In this document: piece by piece, positions 43,426-52,719 of the stretch | Layout of the letters: each line of letters opens with the position of its first letter | Position numbering within the stretch: the first letter of the stretch is position 1 | Source of the DNA: Guptibacillus hwajinpoensis | GTDB taxonomy: Bacteria > Bacillota > Bacilli > Bacillales > Guptibacillaceae | DNA length: 64,000 bases | Assembly: GCF_020171785.1 (NCBI RefSeq) | Contig: NZ_JAIVAE010000002.1 | Coordinates: forward strand, 62,001-126,000 | Direction: 5' to 3' | Program-made: the position numbers and the translations under genes | The notes under the pieces: model-generated | Seen by the model: the letters and a program-made list of their open reading frames with translations, nothing else | Told to the model about the DNA's origin: nothing | Database searches by the model: none

Positions 43426-45264
43426 ATGGCGAGAGGGTTGCTTGAAAATGAAGCAGAATTAAGTAAAAGACAGCTACATTTATTGATGCAAGTATCAACC
43501 ATCTTTAACTCATCACTTGATTTCTATGCGGTGATTCAGTCCGTCATTGAAGAGACCGTCTCTGTCATTGATGCTGCAGACGGCGGCGTGCTCTTTTTAT
43601 ACGATGATGAGCGAAAGAGATTGAAAGTTGCGGGATCGACTGGCTTTCGAAAGAAAACGGTAAATGAGGTATTGCTTCAATCTGGAGAATCGATGACAGG
43701 CCTGGCATTTGAGAAAAAAGAAACGCTCCACTTTAAAACAAACCTTGAAGTAGAAGAAGCGATGAAAACGATGACGCCTCAGAATGCAACGCTCTATCAC
43801 CAGTCTGCAGACGATTTACCTATGAGCACCATTTGTATTCCAATAATTAAAGAAGACGATTGTACAGGGGTTATTGTATTAGATCAATTTAATCTAGAAA
43901 AAGAGTTTACGAAGGACGATATTCGATTAGTTGAAGCCATCTCCTCTCAGGCGGCGATTGCTCTCATGAATGCGAATTTATATCGCAACAAGGAAGCTTC
44001 TCTTCAAAAATTAAAGCAATTTAACAAGACAATGATAAATCAAAATGAAAGTTTATCAAAATCTGTGGAAACTCACCATGCCTTATCTGATATCGGAATG
44101 AATGAAGGGTCTTTTCAAGAAATTTGTTCATATCTTACTAATTCCATCGGTAAAACCGTCATGATTTTTGATCCATTTGGTGAAGTGAAGGCGTCGAGCC
44201 ACTCTGAATGGCCATCAACTGAAAACTTGCAACAGATGATTCTGAAGCACCTCAATACGATTAAGCAAAAAAAACATGAGGTTGAAGTTTTCCACGCTAA
44301 AGAAGATTTCTTGTTATTCCCACTTGGTAGACTTTCCTTTCCACTAGGCTATCTAGCGATTATTTCTGAATCGCTACCGCTTACAAGGTTTGAACATTCT
44401 GCTGTTTTTCATGCATGCACAGTGGCGGGCTTACAATTAATGAAACAAGAAGCGGAGCATAAAGAACGGCAGCGACTTACCGGTGAACTAATCATCAATC
44501 TTCTATCTGCTCAGGAAGAGGAAGCGGATTTAAGCTACCTTGCCGATCGACTTCAAGCTGATTGGGATGCTTTTTTTACCGTGGCGGTTCTCGATGTACC
44601 GCAAGAACTTGAGCAGGGGCACGAAGAGTGGTTGCGAAGTTGCATTCATGCCTCAATTAGTCATTTGCTACAAAAAGGTAATACGAGATTGCTTGTGACA
44701 GAGTGGGGGAGACAGATTGTTATCCTCTTCCATGATGCTCATGGGGTAGAATCGTCAATTGTATCAGTTAATCGCTTTATCCGTGATTTCAAAGCACTTA
44801 CTTCATCTATTACGTCAGAAAAAATGTGTAGAATCGGAATTGGAAAATCTGTTAAGGGAATACGCGCACTAGACAAGTCCTTCAATGAAGCTAAGAAAAC
44901 TATTAAATTTTTAGAACGATTTACCTTTGCTGGGTATTCCTCGTGGTATGGAGAAATTGGAGCGCTTCGTTTGTTGTTAAATAACAACGAGGAGGAGCTG
45001 GCTAATTATGCGCTTGAGTATCTCTCTCCCCTACTTGCTTATGAGAAGCGACGCAAAGGAGAGCTTTTTCAAACATTGTTTGTATACTTATCGACAGGAC
45101 AGGATATTAAAAATGCTTCAGAACAACTTCACGTTCATGTGAACACAATGAATTACCGCATTCAACGTATCCAAGAGATATTAACGATTAATTTTAACGA
45201 TCCATCTGATCTTTTGAACATTCAAGTTGCTTGTAGTATTTACCGCTATTTATTTGAAGCGTAA
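43426..45264 (+). CDS. GAF-domain PucR/CdaR-type transcriptional regulator
   Basis: A 612-aa regulator. GAF domain at about 15-190 (VSTIFNSSLDFYAVIQSVIE, STICIPIIKEDDCTGVIVLD), a coiled stretch near 195-215, a central GGDEF-like/CdaR region, and a C-terminal PucR-type HTH (LYLSTGQDIKNASEQLHVHV, MNYRIQRIQEI). PucR and CdaR proteins activate purine or sugar-acid degradation genes on binding a metabolite. AGGAGGAGG precedes the ATG. Cotranscription with the M20 hydrolase suggests that enzyme's substrate is the signal; this is inference. No terminator is seen before the convergent gene. Confidence 0.84.
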   Translation: MARGLLENEAELSKRQLHLLMQVSTIFNSSLDFYAVIQSVIEETVSVIDAADGGVLFLYDDERKRLKVAGSTGFRKKTVNEVLLQSGESMTGLAFEKKETLHFKTNLEVEEAMKTMTPQNATLYHQSADDLPMSTICIPIIKEDDCTGVIVLDQFNLEKEFTKDDIRLVEAISSQAAIALMNANLYRNKEASLQKLKQFNKTMINQNESLSKSVETHHALSDIGMNEGSFQEICSYLTNSIGKTVMIFDPFGEVKASSHSEWPSTENLQQMILKHLNTIKQKKHEVEVFHAKEDFLLFPLGRLSFPLGYLAIISESLPLTRFEHSAVFHACTVAGLQLMKQEAEHKERQRLTGELIINLLSAQEEEADLSYLADRLQADWDAFFTVAVLDVPQELEQGHEEWLRSCIHASISHLLQKGNTRLLVTEWGRQIVILFHDAHGVESSIVSVNRFIRDFKALTSSITSEKMCRIGIGKSVKGIRALDKSFNEAKKTIKFLERFTFAGYSSWYGEIGALRLLLNNNEEELANYALEYLSPLLAYEKRRKGELFQTLFVYLSTGQDIKNASEQLHVHVNTMNYRIQRIQEILTINFNDPSDLLNIQVACSIYRYLFEA

Positions 45265-45265
45265 A

Positions 45266-45550
45266 TCAGTCATCATCTGGCTGAAGATAAGGACGAAGCT
45301 TTCGAACATATCGTCGAATATCAAATAAAAGTTTCGCTTGTAACTTCTTGTTTTCTTCAAACGTTTGAATGTGGGAAATGGAAGGGAAGGACCCATGCTC
45401 ATTAAATTGAACTGGAATTAGCCCTGTTTTTACTAGTTCGCCATTTTCACGATTAATGATTTCAACTTCGACAGATGCTTCAAATGTATCCGGGATATGA
45501 TGGTCGACGAGTCGTTTCACATTTTGCACTTTGAATAATATTTGAGCCAT
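45266..45550 (-). CDS. Hypothetical protein
   Basis: A 94-aa protein (MAQILFKVQNVKRLVDHHI at its start) with mixed alpha/beta content and an acidic end (QPDDD). I do not recognise the family. The ATG at 45550 follows AAGGAGG by seven bases; the longer frame is rejected. Its stop is 1 bp from the stop of the PucR-like gene, so read-through from either side makes antisense RNA. Confidence 0.62.
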   Translation of the reverse strand: MAQILFKVQNVKRLVDHHIPDTFEASVEVEIINRENGELVKTGLIPVQFNEHGSFPSISHIQTFEENKKLQAKLLFDIRRYVRKLRPYLQPDDD

Positions 45551-45614
45551 TGTAAATCCTCCTTCATCTACCATTACCCATTCTTATTAAAAAATAGCCT
45601 TCAAAACATGTAAA

Positions 45615-45643
45615 AGCAGCCTGTTTCATAGAGGCTGTTTTTA
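45615..45643 (+). terminator. Plus-strand terminator between divergent genes
   Basis: Stem CAGCCT / AGGCTG with T5 on the plus strand. The only plus-strand gene before it is the PucR-like one, whose transcript would cross the 94-aa gene to reach it. Confidence 0.6.
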
Positions 45644-45769
45644 TTCGTTTAGAAAGTCGTAAAAGAAAGTAATCGCTATTTTTTTAATGTGGAAGGATTT
45701 TGAAGAAATTTGTCAAATTGGTACATAGAAAAACAGGACGTCGATATCAAAAATGGAGTGGAGTACGCA

Positions 45770-47560
45770 ATGGAAGGATTCACTTACGAGTTTCATTTTT
45801 TTCTCATTGTTATTTCGATATTAATGATTGTAAGCTACGCTTATGTAGCATTTGATTTTCATGAAAAAGCTCACATCATCACGCTTCCATATCGGAAATT
45901 TTGGGTATTTGGAAGTTCACTTGCAATGGGAGCGGGAATATGGATTCTGCAATACCTAGTTTTATTAGGTCTATCAACAGCAGATGCTTCTTTTTATGCG
46001 CCCTGGTTTGTATGCTTATCTCTAGCAGTTCCAGTCATTGGATCTCTCTTAGCGTTTATGACCCTTTCACCGAGAGGGCAGTTTAAGCAAATCATTAAAG
46101 CAAGTCTTTGGATTTCGCTATCGTTATTGTTATTACAAATGATTAGTTCTCATTATTTATTGGGGTTAACTTATTCAATCGATGACTGGTGGAGAGTCGT
46201 TCTTCCTTTGTTGATGGTTTTTTTCTCTACCGTTAGTAGTTTGTGGCTTGTTTATGGAATTTCGAATGAAAGAAGTCATTCCTTTAGAAGAGTGTCAGGA
46301 GCGCTTGTTTTTGGTCTTGGAACGCTTGCGATTCATTACTTTACAATGATCACATCTTCTGTTGCAACTAAATTTGAAGTAGAGAGCTACAGTGAAAACC
46401 ACCTCGTGCAATACATGGCTTTAACAGGCATCTTTATTATTTCTGTTTTAATGCTCATTCGTATGATGCGGAATCGAGAGCTTGAAAGTCAGGAATCGAT
46501 GCTCCGAGAAAGCGAAAGAAAATACCATTCTCTTGTAGAAAATTGTCCCGATGGCATTATGGTGTTAGATATTCAAGGTCATATTCTAAATATTAATCCT
46601 GCCTTAGAACGTATGAGTGGGTATACACTAGAAGATGTGAGCCATAAATTAAGCTTTCATTTTGTGGAAGAGCGATACATCGAGCAAACAACGTACTGTT
46701 TTGAAAGAACAAAAGAAGGTGTTCCTCAAAAATGTGAATCAGCGATTAGCCATCATAATGGTCATTCCATTCATGTGAAACTAATTTCTATTCCACATAT
46801 GATCGAAAACAAGATGCAAGGTATTATTGTTATCGTAGAGGATATTACGGAGTTTAAAGAAACGGAGGAACTTTTAAGACGCTCTGAAAAACTAACGGCT
46901 GTCGGTGAGCTTGCGGCAGGAGTGGCGCATGAGATCCGGAACCCTCTAACGTCGTTAAAAGGGTTTGCGAGCCTTGTTTATAGCTCCTCTCACGATGAGA
47001 AATCAAAAGAGTTTTTGCAAATTATGCTTTCGGAAATCGATCGGATTAATTTTATTGTTAGTGAATTTATGCTTCTAGCAAGGCCGCATGAAAAAGAATT
47101 CGCCAGGAGTGATCTGGTTTCTTTGCTCAGGCATGTGATTTCTTTATTAAAATCTCAGGCAATTTTAAAGAATATTGAGATCCGAACCCAGTATGATTGT
47201 GAAGAGTTTCCAATTTTGGGTGAAGAAAATCAGCTGAAGCAAGTATTTGTCAACGTGCTAAAAAATGCTATTGAAGCAATGGAAGATGGAGGGATTATTT
47301 ACGTTAAAGTCACTAAATGCGAGACGGGTGTGACTGTTCGTATAAAAGACCAAGGAGTGGGGATTCCTGAGCATCAAATATCAAGAATAGGGGAACCTTT
47401 CTATACATTAAAGGAAAACGGAACGGGACTTGGTCTGATGGTAAGTTTCGGCATTATTGATAATCATAATGGAAAAATGAGGTTATCAAGTGTGGAAGGG
47501 GAGGGGACGACAGTTGAAGTTTCTTTACCATTATATGAAAGAAGGTTAGTGAAAGCATAA
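45770..47560 (+). CDS. Multi-TM PAS sensor histidine kinase
   Basis: A kinase of about 596 aa. The N-terminal sensor has seven TM helices (about 10-245) with MGAGIWILQYLVLL and GLGTLAIHYFTM, which look like decayed MHYT repeats (family pattern MG-GIW-MHF). A PAS domain follows at about 255-365 (VENCPDGIMVLDIQGHILNI), then HisKA (AAGVAHEIRNPLTSLKGFAS) and HATPase (NVLKNAIEAMEDGG, KDQGVGIP, NGTGLGL). The ATG at 45770 with GTGGAG is chosen; a TTG at 45710 is possible but its ribosome site is far. MHYT sensors are proposed to sense diatomic gases; here the motif is incomplete. Confidence 0.82.
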   Translation: MEGFTYEFHFFLIVISILMIVSYAYVAFDFHEKAHIITLPYRKFWVFGSSLAMGAGIWILQYLVLLGLSTADASFYAPWFVCLSLAVPVIGSLLAFMTLSPRGQFKQIIKASLWISLSLLLLQMISSHYLLGLTYSIDDWWRVVLPLLMVFFSTVSSLWLVYGISNERSHSFRRVSGALVFGLGTLAIHYFTMITSSVATKFEVESYSENHLVQYMALTGIFIISVLMLIRMMRNRELESQESMLRESERKYHSLVENCPDGIMVLDIQGHILNINPALERMSGYTLEDVSHKLSFHFVEERYIEQTTYCFERTKEGVPQKCESAISHHNGHSIHVKLISIPHMIENKMQGIIVIVEDITEFKETEELLRRSEKLTAVGELAAGVAHEIRNPLTSLKGFASLVYSSSHDEKSKEFLQIMLSEIDRINFIVSEFMLLARPHEKEFARSDLVSLLRHVISLLKSQAILKNIEIRTQYDCEEFPILGEENQLKQVFVNVLKNAIEAMEDGGIIYVKVTKCETGVTVRIKDQGVGIPEHQISRIGEPFYTLKENGTGLGLMVSFGIIDNHNGKMRLSSVEGEGTTVEVSLPLYERRLVKA

Positions 47561-47594
47561 GAAAAAAGCGCTGATTCAGCGCTTTTTCTTATGC
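47555..47594. terminator. Terminator between the kinase and XRE genes
   Basis: A long palindrome (GCATAAGAAAAA-GCGCTG / CAGCGC-TTTTTCTTATGC, ATT loop) shared by convergent genes. Confidence 0.9.
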
Positions 47595-47602
47595 TTTGAT
47601 GT

Positions 47603-47836
47603 TTAGATACCAGTGTCCGCCTTTTTCAACGCCTCAATCGTATCTTTTTCAAGAAATTCAGAGGCTGGAATATCTAGCGCAGTCGAGATTTTTAACAATG
47701 TTTGGACGTCTGGATGATATCGATTTTCTTCAATTTTTTGCATAAGACCGGCTCCGATACGAACTTTTACAGCCAATTCTTGAATGGTCATATTTGCTTC
47801 TAAACGATGTTTACGTATTTTGTCTGCTATGTTCAT
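47603..47836 (-). CDS. XRE-family helix-turn-helix regulator
   Basis: A 77-aa single HTH_3 domain: ADKIRKHRLEANMTIQELAV, then IGAGLMQKIEENRYHPDVQT and a short C-terminal tail. It begins inside the 3' end of the Usp gene (26-bp overlap), so the two are cotranslated or coupled. It probably controls its own operon. No toxin partner is present. Confidence 0.85.
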   Translation of the reverse strand: MNIADKIRKHRLEANMTIQELAVKVRIGAGLMQKIEENRYHPDVQTLLKISTALDIPASEFLEKDTIEALKKADTGI

Positions 47837-48299
47837 CCTGTTGCCCCTCCTTACTTGAAACTTTCACACCTCGTACAACCATCACATCGCAAGTGGCATT
47901 ACGGGTAATATGTTCTGAAACGCTGCCCATAAGCAATCTCTCAACACGATTCATACCAGTGGCGCCACATACGATTAAATCAATTTTGTTTTGTGGAGCA
48001 ATGGTTTTTGCGATTTTCACTTTCGGTGATCCATACTCAATTACAGTTTTTACATTCGTTACTCCGGCGATCATTGCTTTTTCTTCATATTCTTTTAATA
48101 GCCGCTTCCCGAAATCTTCAGCTCTCTCTGTTGCGATATCATATAGCTCAAATGTGGAGAAATTTCTTGTGTCGATAACGTGCGCAATGATTAGGGATGC
48201 TTGATCTTGAATAGAAAGTTCAACCGCTCTTGAGAAAGCGACCTCAGCAGATTCAGAACCATCAACAGCAACAAGTATGTTTGTGTGTTTAACACTCAT
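47811..48299 (-). CDS. Universal stress protein (UspA family)
   Basis: A 162-aa USP domain: NILVAVDGSESAEVAFSRAV and the C-terminal CGATGMNRVERLLMGSVSEHI nucleotide motif. GGAGGG precedes the ATG at 48299. It shares only the fold pattern with the other Usp at 28924. Its overlap with an XRE regulator is unusual for usp genes. Confidence 0.88.
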   Translation of the reverse strand: MSVKHTNILVAVDGSESAEVAFSRAVELSIQDQASLIIAHVIDTRNFSTFELYDIATERAEDFGKRLLKEYEEKAMIAGVTNVKTVIEYGSPKVKIAKTIAPQNKIDLIVCGATGMNRVERLLMGSVSEHITRNATCDVMVVRGVKVSSKEGQQDEHSRQNT

Positions 48300-48693
48300 T
48301 TGCAATCCCTCCATTAATAATTCTTGTACTTCATATGTTTATTGTAGAGGATATTTTTGTAAGAAACTGTGATTTTTCTCACACCTTTTCAGAAAAACTT
48401 CTACTTTTTCACTTTTTTGAATAAACTAATGTTGACAAATGTGCATTCGAGCGATAGTTTTGTATTAAGGAAACAATTGTGCGGATGGGCACGTGAGAGG
48501 TATGAACTGATTGCTTATTTTTTTATCTTAAAGTTGCCTTTAGGAAAAAAATGTTCATAGGGTGAAGAATAGAGCTGTTAAGCAAATGTTTTTCGCGAAA
48601 GAGACTTGGAAAAGCACATCAAAAGCAGAAAGCCCATACGTTAGGTTAAAGCAATGTATAGCGGATTAAATGAATGAAGGAGAGGTTATTTAA
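48300..48693. other. Divergent usp-mntA region
   Basis: No supported gene. It contains the MntR-type site at 48534-48547 and the mntA ribosome site (AAGGAGAGG at 48676-48684). The mntA promoter itself could not be fixed; the usp leader is AT-rich. Confidence 0.45.
48534..48547. promoter_or_regulatory. MntR-type operator of mntABCD
   Basis: TTGCCTTTAGGAAA is close to the B. subtilis MntR box (TTTGCCTTAAGGAAAC), a palindrome around CCT-AGG. It lies 147 bp upstream of mntA. Under high manganese MntR would repress the uptake operon. Confidence 0.6.
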
Positions 48694-49620
48694 ATGAAAA
48701 AATGGATTGGGTATCTTTTAGGGGCATCATTGTTTTTACTTATACTGGCAGGATGTAGCAGTGAGTCAGATAAACAAAGTGAAGGCAAGATTAAAGTAAC
48801 AGCAACGATCGGTCAAATTGGTGATATTGCCAAAAGTGTGGGGAAAGAGCATGTTGCAGTTGATTCGCTTATGGGACCGGGAATTGATCCTCATTTATAC
48901 AAAGCTTCTCAAGGAGATATTAATAAGCTATCGCAAGCAGATATCATTTTTTACAATGGTCTTCATCTTGAAGGGAAAATGGGAGATATCTTTGCAAAGA
49001 TGAAGGAAGACAAACCGACCTATCCCGTTGCTGAAGCAATTCCGGAAGATAAGCTATTGGTTGATCAAGCGAATGCAACAGCAATTGATCCACACGTATG
49101 GTTCGATATTGAATTATGGCAATATGCTGTAATGGAAGTTCGCGATGCATTAATTGAGTATGATCCTGATCATAAAGCGGACTATGAGAAAAATGCAGAA
49201 GCCTATTTAAATGAGTTAAAGAAATTACAAGAAGAAGCACAGGCAAAGATAAATGAAATACCAGAAGAGAGCCGTGTGCTTGTAACTGCCCATGATGCTT
49301 TCCAATACTTCGGTCAGGCGTATGGGATGGAAGTAAAGGGACTGCAGGGCTTGAGTACAGATTCAGAATATGGTCTAAGAGATGTACAGAATCTTGTTAA
49401 TACTCTCGCTGATCGCAATATTAAAGCTGTCTTTATAGAAAGCAGTATTTCAGAAAGATCGATCAATGCTGTTGTCGAAGGTGCAAGAGAAAAAGGGCAT
49501 GAAGTGAAAATCGGTGGCGAACTCTATTCAGATGCAATGGGTGAAAAAGGTTCACCTGAGGGCACGTATATAGGCATGTATCGCCATAACATTGAGACGA
49601 TTGCCAAAGCTTTGAAATAG
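48694..49620 (+). CDS. mntA: Manganese ABC transporter binding lipoprotein MntA
   Basis: A 308-aa cluster A-I metal-binding lipoprotein: lipobox ILAGC, then metal-site residues in MGPGIDPHLYKAS (His), ATAIDPHVWFDIELW (His), the Glu near NEIPEESRVLVTAHDAFQYF and the Asp in the C-terminal GGELYSDAMG. The length matches B. subtilis MntA (YtgA). First gene of mntABCD; 20 bp separate it from mntB. It captures Mn(II) outside the membrane. Confidence 0.93.
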   Translation: MKKWIGYLLGASLFLLILAGCSSESDKQSEGKIKVTATIGQIGDIAKSVGKEHVAVDSLMGPGIDPHLYKASQGDINKLSQADIIFYNGLHLEGKMGDIFAKMKEDKPTYPVAEAIPEDKLLVDQANATAIDPHVWFDIELWQYAVMEVRDALIEYDPDHKADYEKNAEAYLNELKKLQEEAQAKINEIPEESRVLVTAHDAFQYFGQAYGMEVKGLQGLSTDSEYGLRDVQNLVNTLADRNIKAVFIESSISERSINAVVEGAREKGHEVKIGGELYSDAMGEKGSPEGTYIGMYRHNIETIAKALK

Positions 49621-49640
49621 AAGGGGAAGGGAGCTTAAAA

Positions 49641-50396
49641 ATGAATCCAATTCAAGTATCAAATTTAACAGTGGCATATGACCGGAAACCAGTTCTTCAA
49701 GAAGTAACGTTTCAAATGCCAGAGGGAAAATTAATTGGTGTTGTGGGACCAAATGGTGCCGGGAAATCAACGTTAATTAAAGCCATTTTGGGGTTAGTTC
49801 CTAAAGCTTCTGGATCTGTTGAGATATATGGTAAGTCTTATCGTACCCAGCGAAAATTAGTTGGGTATGTACCGCAACGAGGTTCAGTCGACTGGGACTT
49901 TCCTACAAATGCTCTTGATGTTGTTCTCATGGGAAGGTACGGTCATGTTGGATGGTTTCGCCGACCAGGGAAGAAGGATACGGCGATTGCGATGCAGGCC
50001 CTTGATAAAGTAGGAATGAAAGAATATGCCGATCGTCAAATTAGTCAGCTTTCAGGTGGCCAGCAGCAACGAGTCTTTCTTGCCAGGGCTCTTGCTCAGG
50101 ATGCCACAGTCTATTTCATGGATGAACCGTTTGTAGGTGTGGATGCAGCAACAGAGAAAGCGATCATTTCTTTATTAAACGAACTCAAAGCACAAGGAAA
50201 AACGGTGCTTGTTGTGCACCATGATTTACAGACCGTGAAAGAGTATTTTGATTGGACGCTGTTATTAAATAAACAAAAAATTGCGCTTGGACCTACAGAA
50301 GAAGTATTTACAGTGGAAAATTTACAAAAAACATATGGAGGTCGTCTAGCCTTTCTCGATTCTCAGGTTAGTCCTTCCTATGTGGTGCAGCCATAA
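49641..50396 (+). CDS. mntB: Manganese ABC transporter ATPase MntB
   Basis: A 251-aa ABC ATPase: Walker A GPNGAGKST near 40, signature LSGGQQQRVFLARAL near 137, Walker B VYFMDEPFVG near 155, switch His in VVHHDL. The metal-type ATPase feature GYVPQRGSVDWDFPTNALDV in the Q-loop is typical of the MntB/ZnuC group. Drives uptake by MntC and MntD. Confidence 0.94.
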   Translation: MNPIQVSNLTVAYDRKPVLQEVTFQMPEGKLIGVVGPNGAGKSTLIKAILGLVPKASGSVEIYGKSYRTQRKLVGYVPQRGSVDWDFPTNALDVVLMGRYGHVGWFRRPGKKDTAIAMQALDKVGMKEYADRQISQLSGGQQQRVFLARALAQDATVYFMDEPFVGVDAATEKAIISLLNELKAQGKTVLVVHHDLQTVKEYFDWTLLLNKQKIALGPTEEVFTVENLQKTYGGRLAFLDSQVSPSYVVQP

Positions 50397-50408
50397 GGGG
50401 GACCAAGT

Positions 50409-51773
50409 ATGTTTAATGACTTAATCTTAACGTTACAAGATGCAAACACACAGTGGGTCCTTTTTGGAACCATTCTTCTCGGGGTTGCAAGTGGCGTTCT
50501 AGGTAGTTTTGCTCTTTTGCGTAAGCAAAGCTTGATCGGAGATGCAATGGCGCATGCAGCCCTTCCAGGTATTTGCCTTGCCTTCTTACTTTATGGGACG
50601 AAATCAATAGGATGGTTTTTAGTTGGTGCTGCTTTATCTGGTTTGCTTGCCACATACTTTATTCAGGTCATTATTAATCATTCGCGTATTAAGGAAGATA
50701 CGGCGATTGGACTTGTCTTATCTGTATTCTTCGGATTTGGTATTGTTCTTCTTACCAAGATAGCTCAATCCGAGAATGGAAATCAAAGCGGGCTAGATGA
50801 CTTTATTTTCGGTCAGGCAGCATCGCTTGTAGGGAATGATGTACGCGTCATTTCTGGTGTAGCGGTTGTCCTTCTTATTGTGACCTGGTTATTGTTTAAG
50901 GAACTGAAGTTGTTTACATTTGACCGTCAATTTGCGCAAGGTATTGGGTTGCCTACAGGTCTGCTTAATGGGCTATTGATGGCTTTAATCGTAAGTGCTG
51001 TCGTTATTGGGCTTCAGGCAGTTGGTGTCATTCTTATGGCGGCAATGCTCATTACGCCTGCTATTTCAGCAAGATATTGGACCGATCGACTTGATCGTAT
51101 GGTCATCGTAGCTGGGACGATTGGAGCTTTATCAGGCATGCTTGGAACGTTGTTAAGTTCAATGGCAAATCGCCTTCCAACAGGTCCGGTCATTGTACTT
51201 TCGGCAACGGTTATCTTTCTAATTTCACTGATCTTTGCTCCAAACCGTGGATTAGTTTCAAAAGGATTAAAACTCTATCGAATTCGAAAAATCGTTGCAA
51301 GAGAAACTGTACTACAAACGATGTATGATCTTTCAGAAGAAGCAAGCATAACGAATAAGAAACTTCTTTTTTCTAAGGAAGAGCTTCTCACTAGAAGAAA
51401 AATGGCGGTCCGTAAGCTTGATTCGAATCTAAAGCGACTTGAAAAAGAAGGGTATGTTCAGAGAAAAGAAGACTTGTGGTATTTAACAGAGTCGGGCGGA
51501 TATGAAGCACATGAAATTGTATTAAATAATCGCCTTTTCGAAATATATACGATGTATGAGATGAAATTTGCTTCACTTCAATTTGCTACGAATGATGTTT
51601 GGGATTATAAACATATTGGTTCCTCCACTCTTCACGAGCTTGAACAACTAATGGCCGTTCATGAGCGGACCCCAAAACTTGAGCCTAAATATTTTGGTGA
51701 AGGAGAAACGTTACGAAAGAAAAAGTCATCTCAACGTGCGGAAAAACGTAAGAAAGAGGTGAAGTCATTATGA
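50409..51773 (+). CDS. mntC: Manganese ABC permease MntC with winged-helix tail
   Basis: A 454-aa protein: an ABC-3 permease of about 8 TM helices at residues 1-285 (GVASGVLGSFALLRKQSLIG, GDAMAHAALPGICLAFLL), then a cytoplasmic C-terminal extension of about 160 aa with a DtxR-like winged helix (LTRRKMAVRKLDSNLKRLEK, GYVQRKEDLWYLTESG). B. subtilis MntC has the same extension (435 aa). The role of the tail is not established. Its stop overlaps the mntD start (ATGA). Confidence 0.92.
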   Translation: MFNDLILTLQDANTQWVLFGTILLGVASGVLGSFALLRKQSLIGDAMAHAALPGICLAFLLYGTKSIGWFLVGAALSGLLATYFIQVIINHSRIKEDTAIGLVLSVFFGFGIVLLTKIAQSENGNQSGLDDFIFGQAASLVGNDVRVISGVAVVLLIVTWLLFKELKLFTFDRQFAQGIGLPTGLLNGLLMALIVSAVVIGLQAVGVILMAAMLITPAISARYWTDRLDRMVIVAGTIGALSGMLGTLLSSMANRLPTGPVIVLSATVIFLISLIFAPNRGLVSKGLKLYRIRKIVARETVLQTMYDLSEEASITNKKLLFSKEELLTRRKMAVRKLDSNLKRLEKEGYVQRKEDLWYLTESGGYEAHEIVLNNRLFEIYTMYEMKFASLQFATNDVWDYKHIGSSTLHELEQLMAVHERTPKLEPKYFGEGETLRKKKSSQRAEKRKKEVKSL

Positions 51774-52648
51774 GTTATGGAACATGGATTATGCTTACTG
51801 GATCTCTTGTAGGTGTATCATGTGGCATCATTGGCTGTTTTCTTATTTTAAGGAAAATGGCGATGCTTGCTGATGCCATCAGCCATACCGTCTTGCTTGG
51901 CATCGTACTTGCTTACCTTGTTAGCCATTCATTAGAAGGGATTTATATGCTAGTTGGTGCTGGTATCATTGGGTTGTTAACGGCATTCCTAGTGCAGGTA
52001 CTACATTCTAGTGGCGTACAATCAGATGCGGCAATCGGAGTGGTTTTCACTTCTTTGTTTGCCTTTGGAGTGATCTTGTTATCTGCTTTTGCAGGTAAAG
52101 TCCATCTAGATGTGAACCATGCTTTAATGGGAGAAATTACATTCATTCCATGGAACACATTAACAATCGGTGGCATGGATCTTGGTCCATCTGCTGTGTG
52201 GATGCTTGGTACTGTTCTAATTATTAACCTGATTCTTATTTTTCTCTTTTATAAAGAGATTAAAATTAGTTCGTTTGATCCAGCGATGGCCACGGCCATT
52301 GGCATTCCTGTCATGTTCATTCACTATTTATTGATGTCAATGGTATCCATTACAACGGTTGCTTCATTCGATAGCGTTGGTGCAATTCTTGTCGTGGCCA
52401 TGTTAATAGTGCCGGGAGCTACCGCCTATCTATTAACAGATAAACTTCTTGCCATGCTTATCATTAGTGCAGTCATCGGCGTCATTTCAGCGATAGGTGG
52501 TTATTATGCTGCGCTCGTTTGGAATATTTCCATCTCAGGTTCGATGGCTTCTATTGCTGGGCTTATCTTCGCCGCAACGTTTATTTTGTCACCTCGATAT
52601 GGTTTATTATCAAAGCTACTCGCAAGGAAAAGTCTTATTACTGAATGA
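51770..52648 (+). CDS. mntD: Manganese ABC permease MntD
   Basis: A 292-aa ABC-3 permease with about eight TM helices, starting MSYGTWIMLTGSLVGVSCGI and containing MAMLADAISHTVLLGIVLAY and the VASFDSVGAILVVAMLIVPG motif. It pairs with MntC to form the membrane channel. Translationally coupled to mntC. A candidate small RNA or terminator follows about 80 bp later. Confidence 0.93.
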   Translation: MSYGTWIMLTGSLVGVSCGIIGCFLILRKMAMLADAISHTVLLGIVLAYLVSHSLEGIYMLVGAGIIGLLTAFLVQVLHSSGVQSDAAIGVVFTSLFAFGVILLSAFAGKVHLDVNHALMGEITFIPWNTLTIGGMDLGPSAVWMLGTVLIINLILIFLFYKEIKISSFDPAMATAIGIPVMFIHYLLMSMVSITTVASFDSVGAILVVAMLIVPGATAYLLTDKLLAMLIISAVIGVISAIGGYYAALVWNISISGSMASIAGLIFAATFILSPRYGLLSKLLARKSLITE

Positions 52649-52719
52649 ACTTAACTGTTTAACGCGATGAATCGGAAAAGAAATGATTCGAAACTATATG
52701 AAAATTTCGTGATCTGTAG

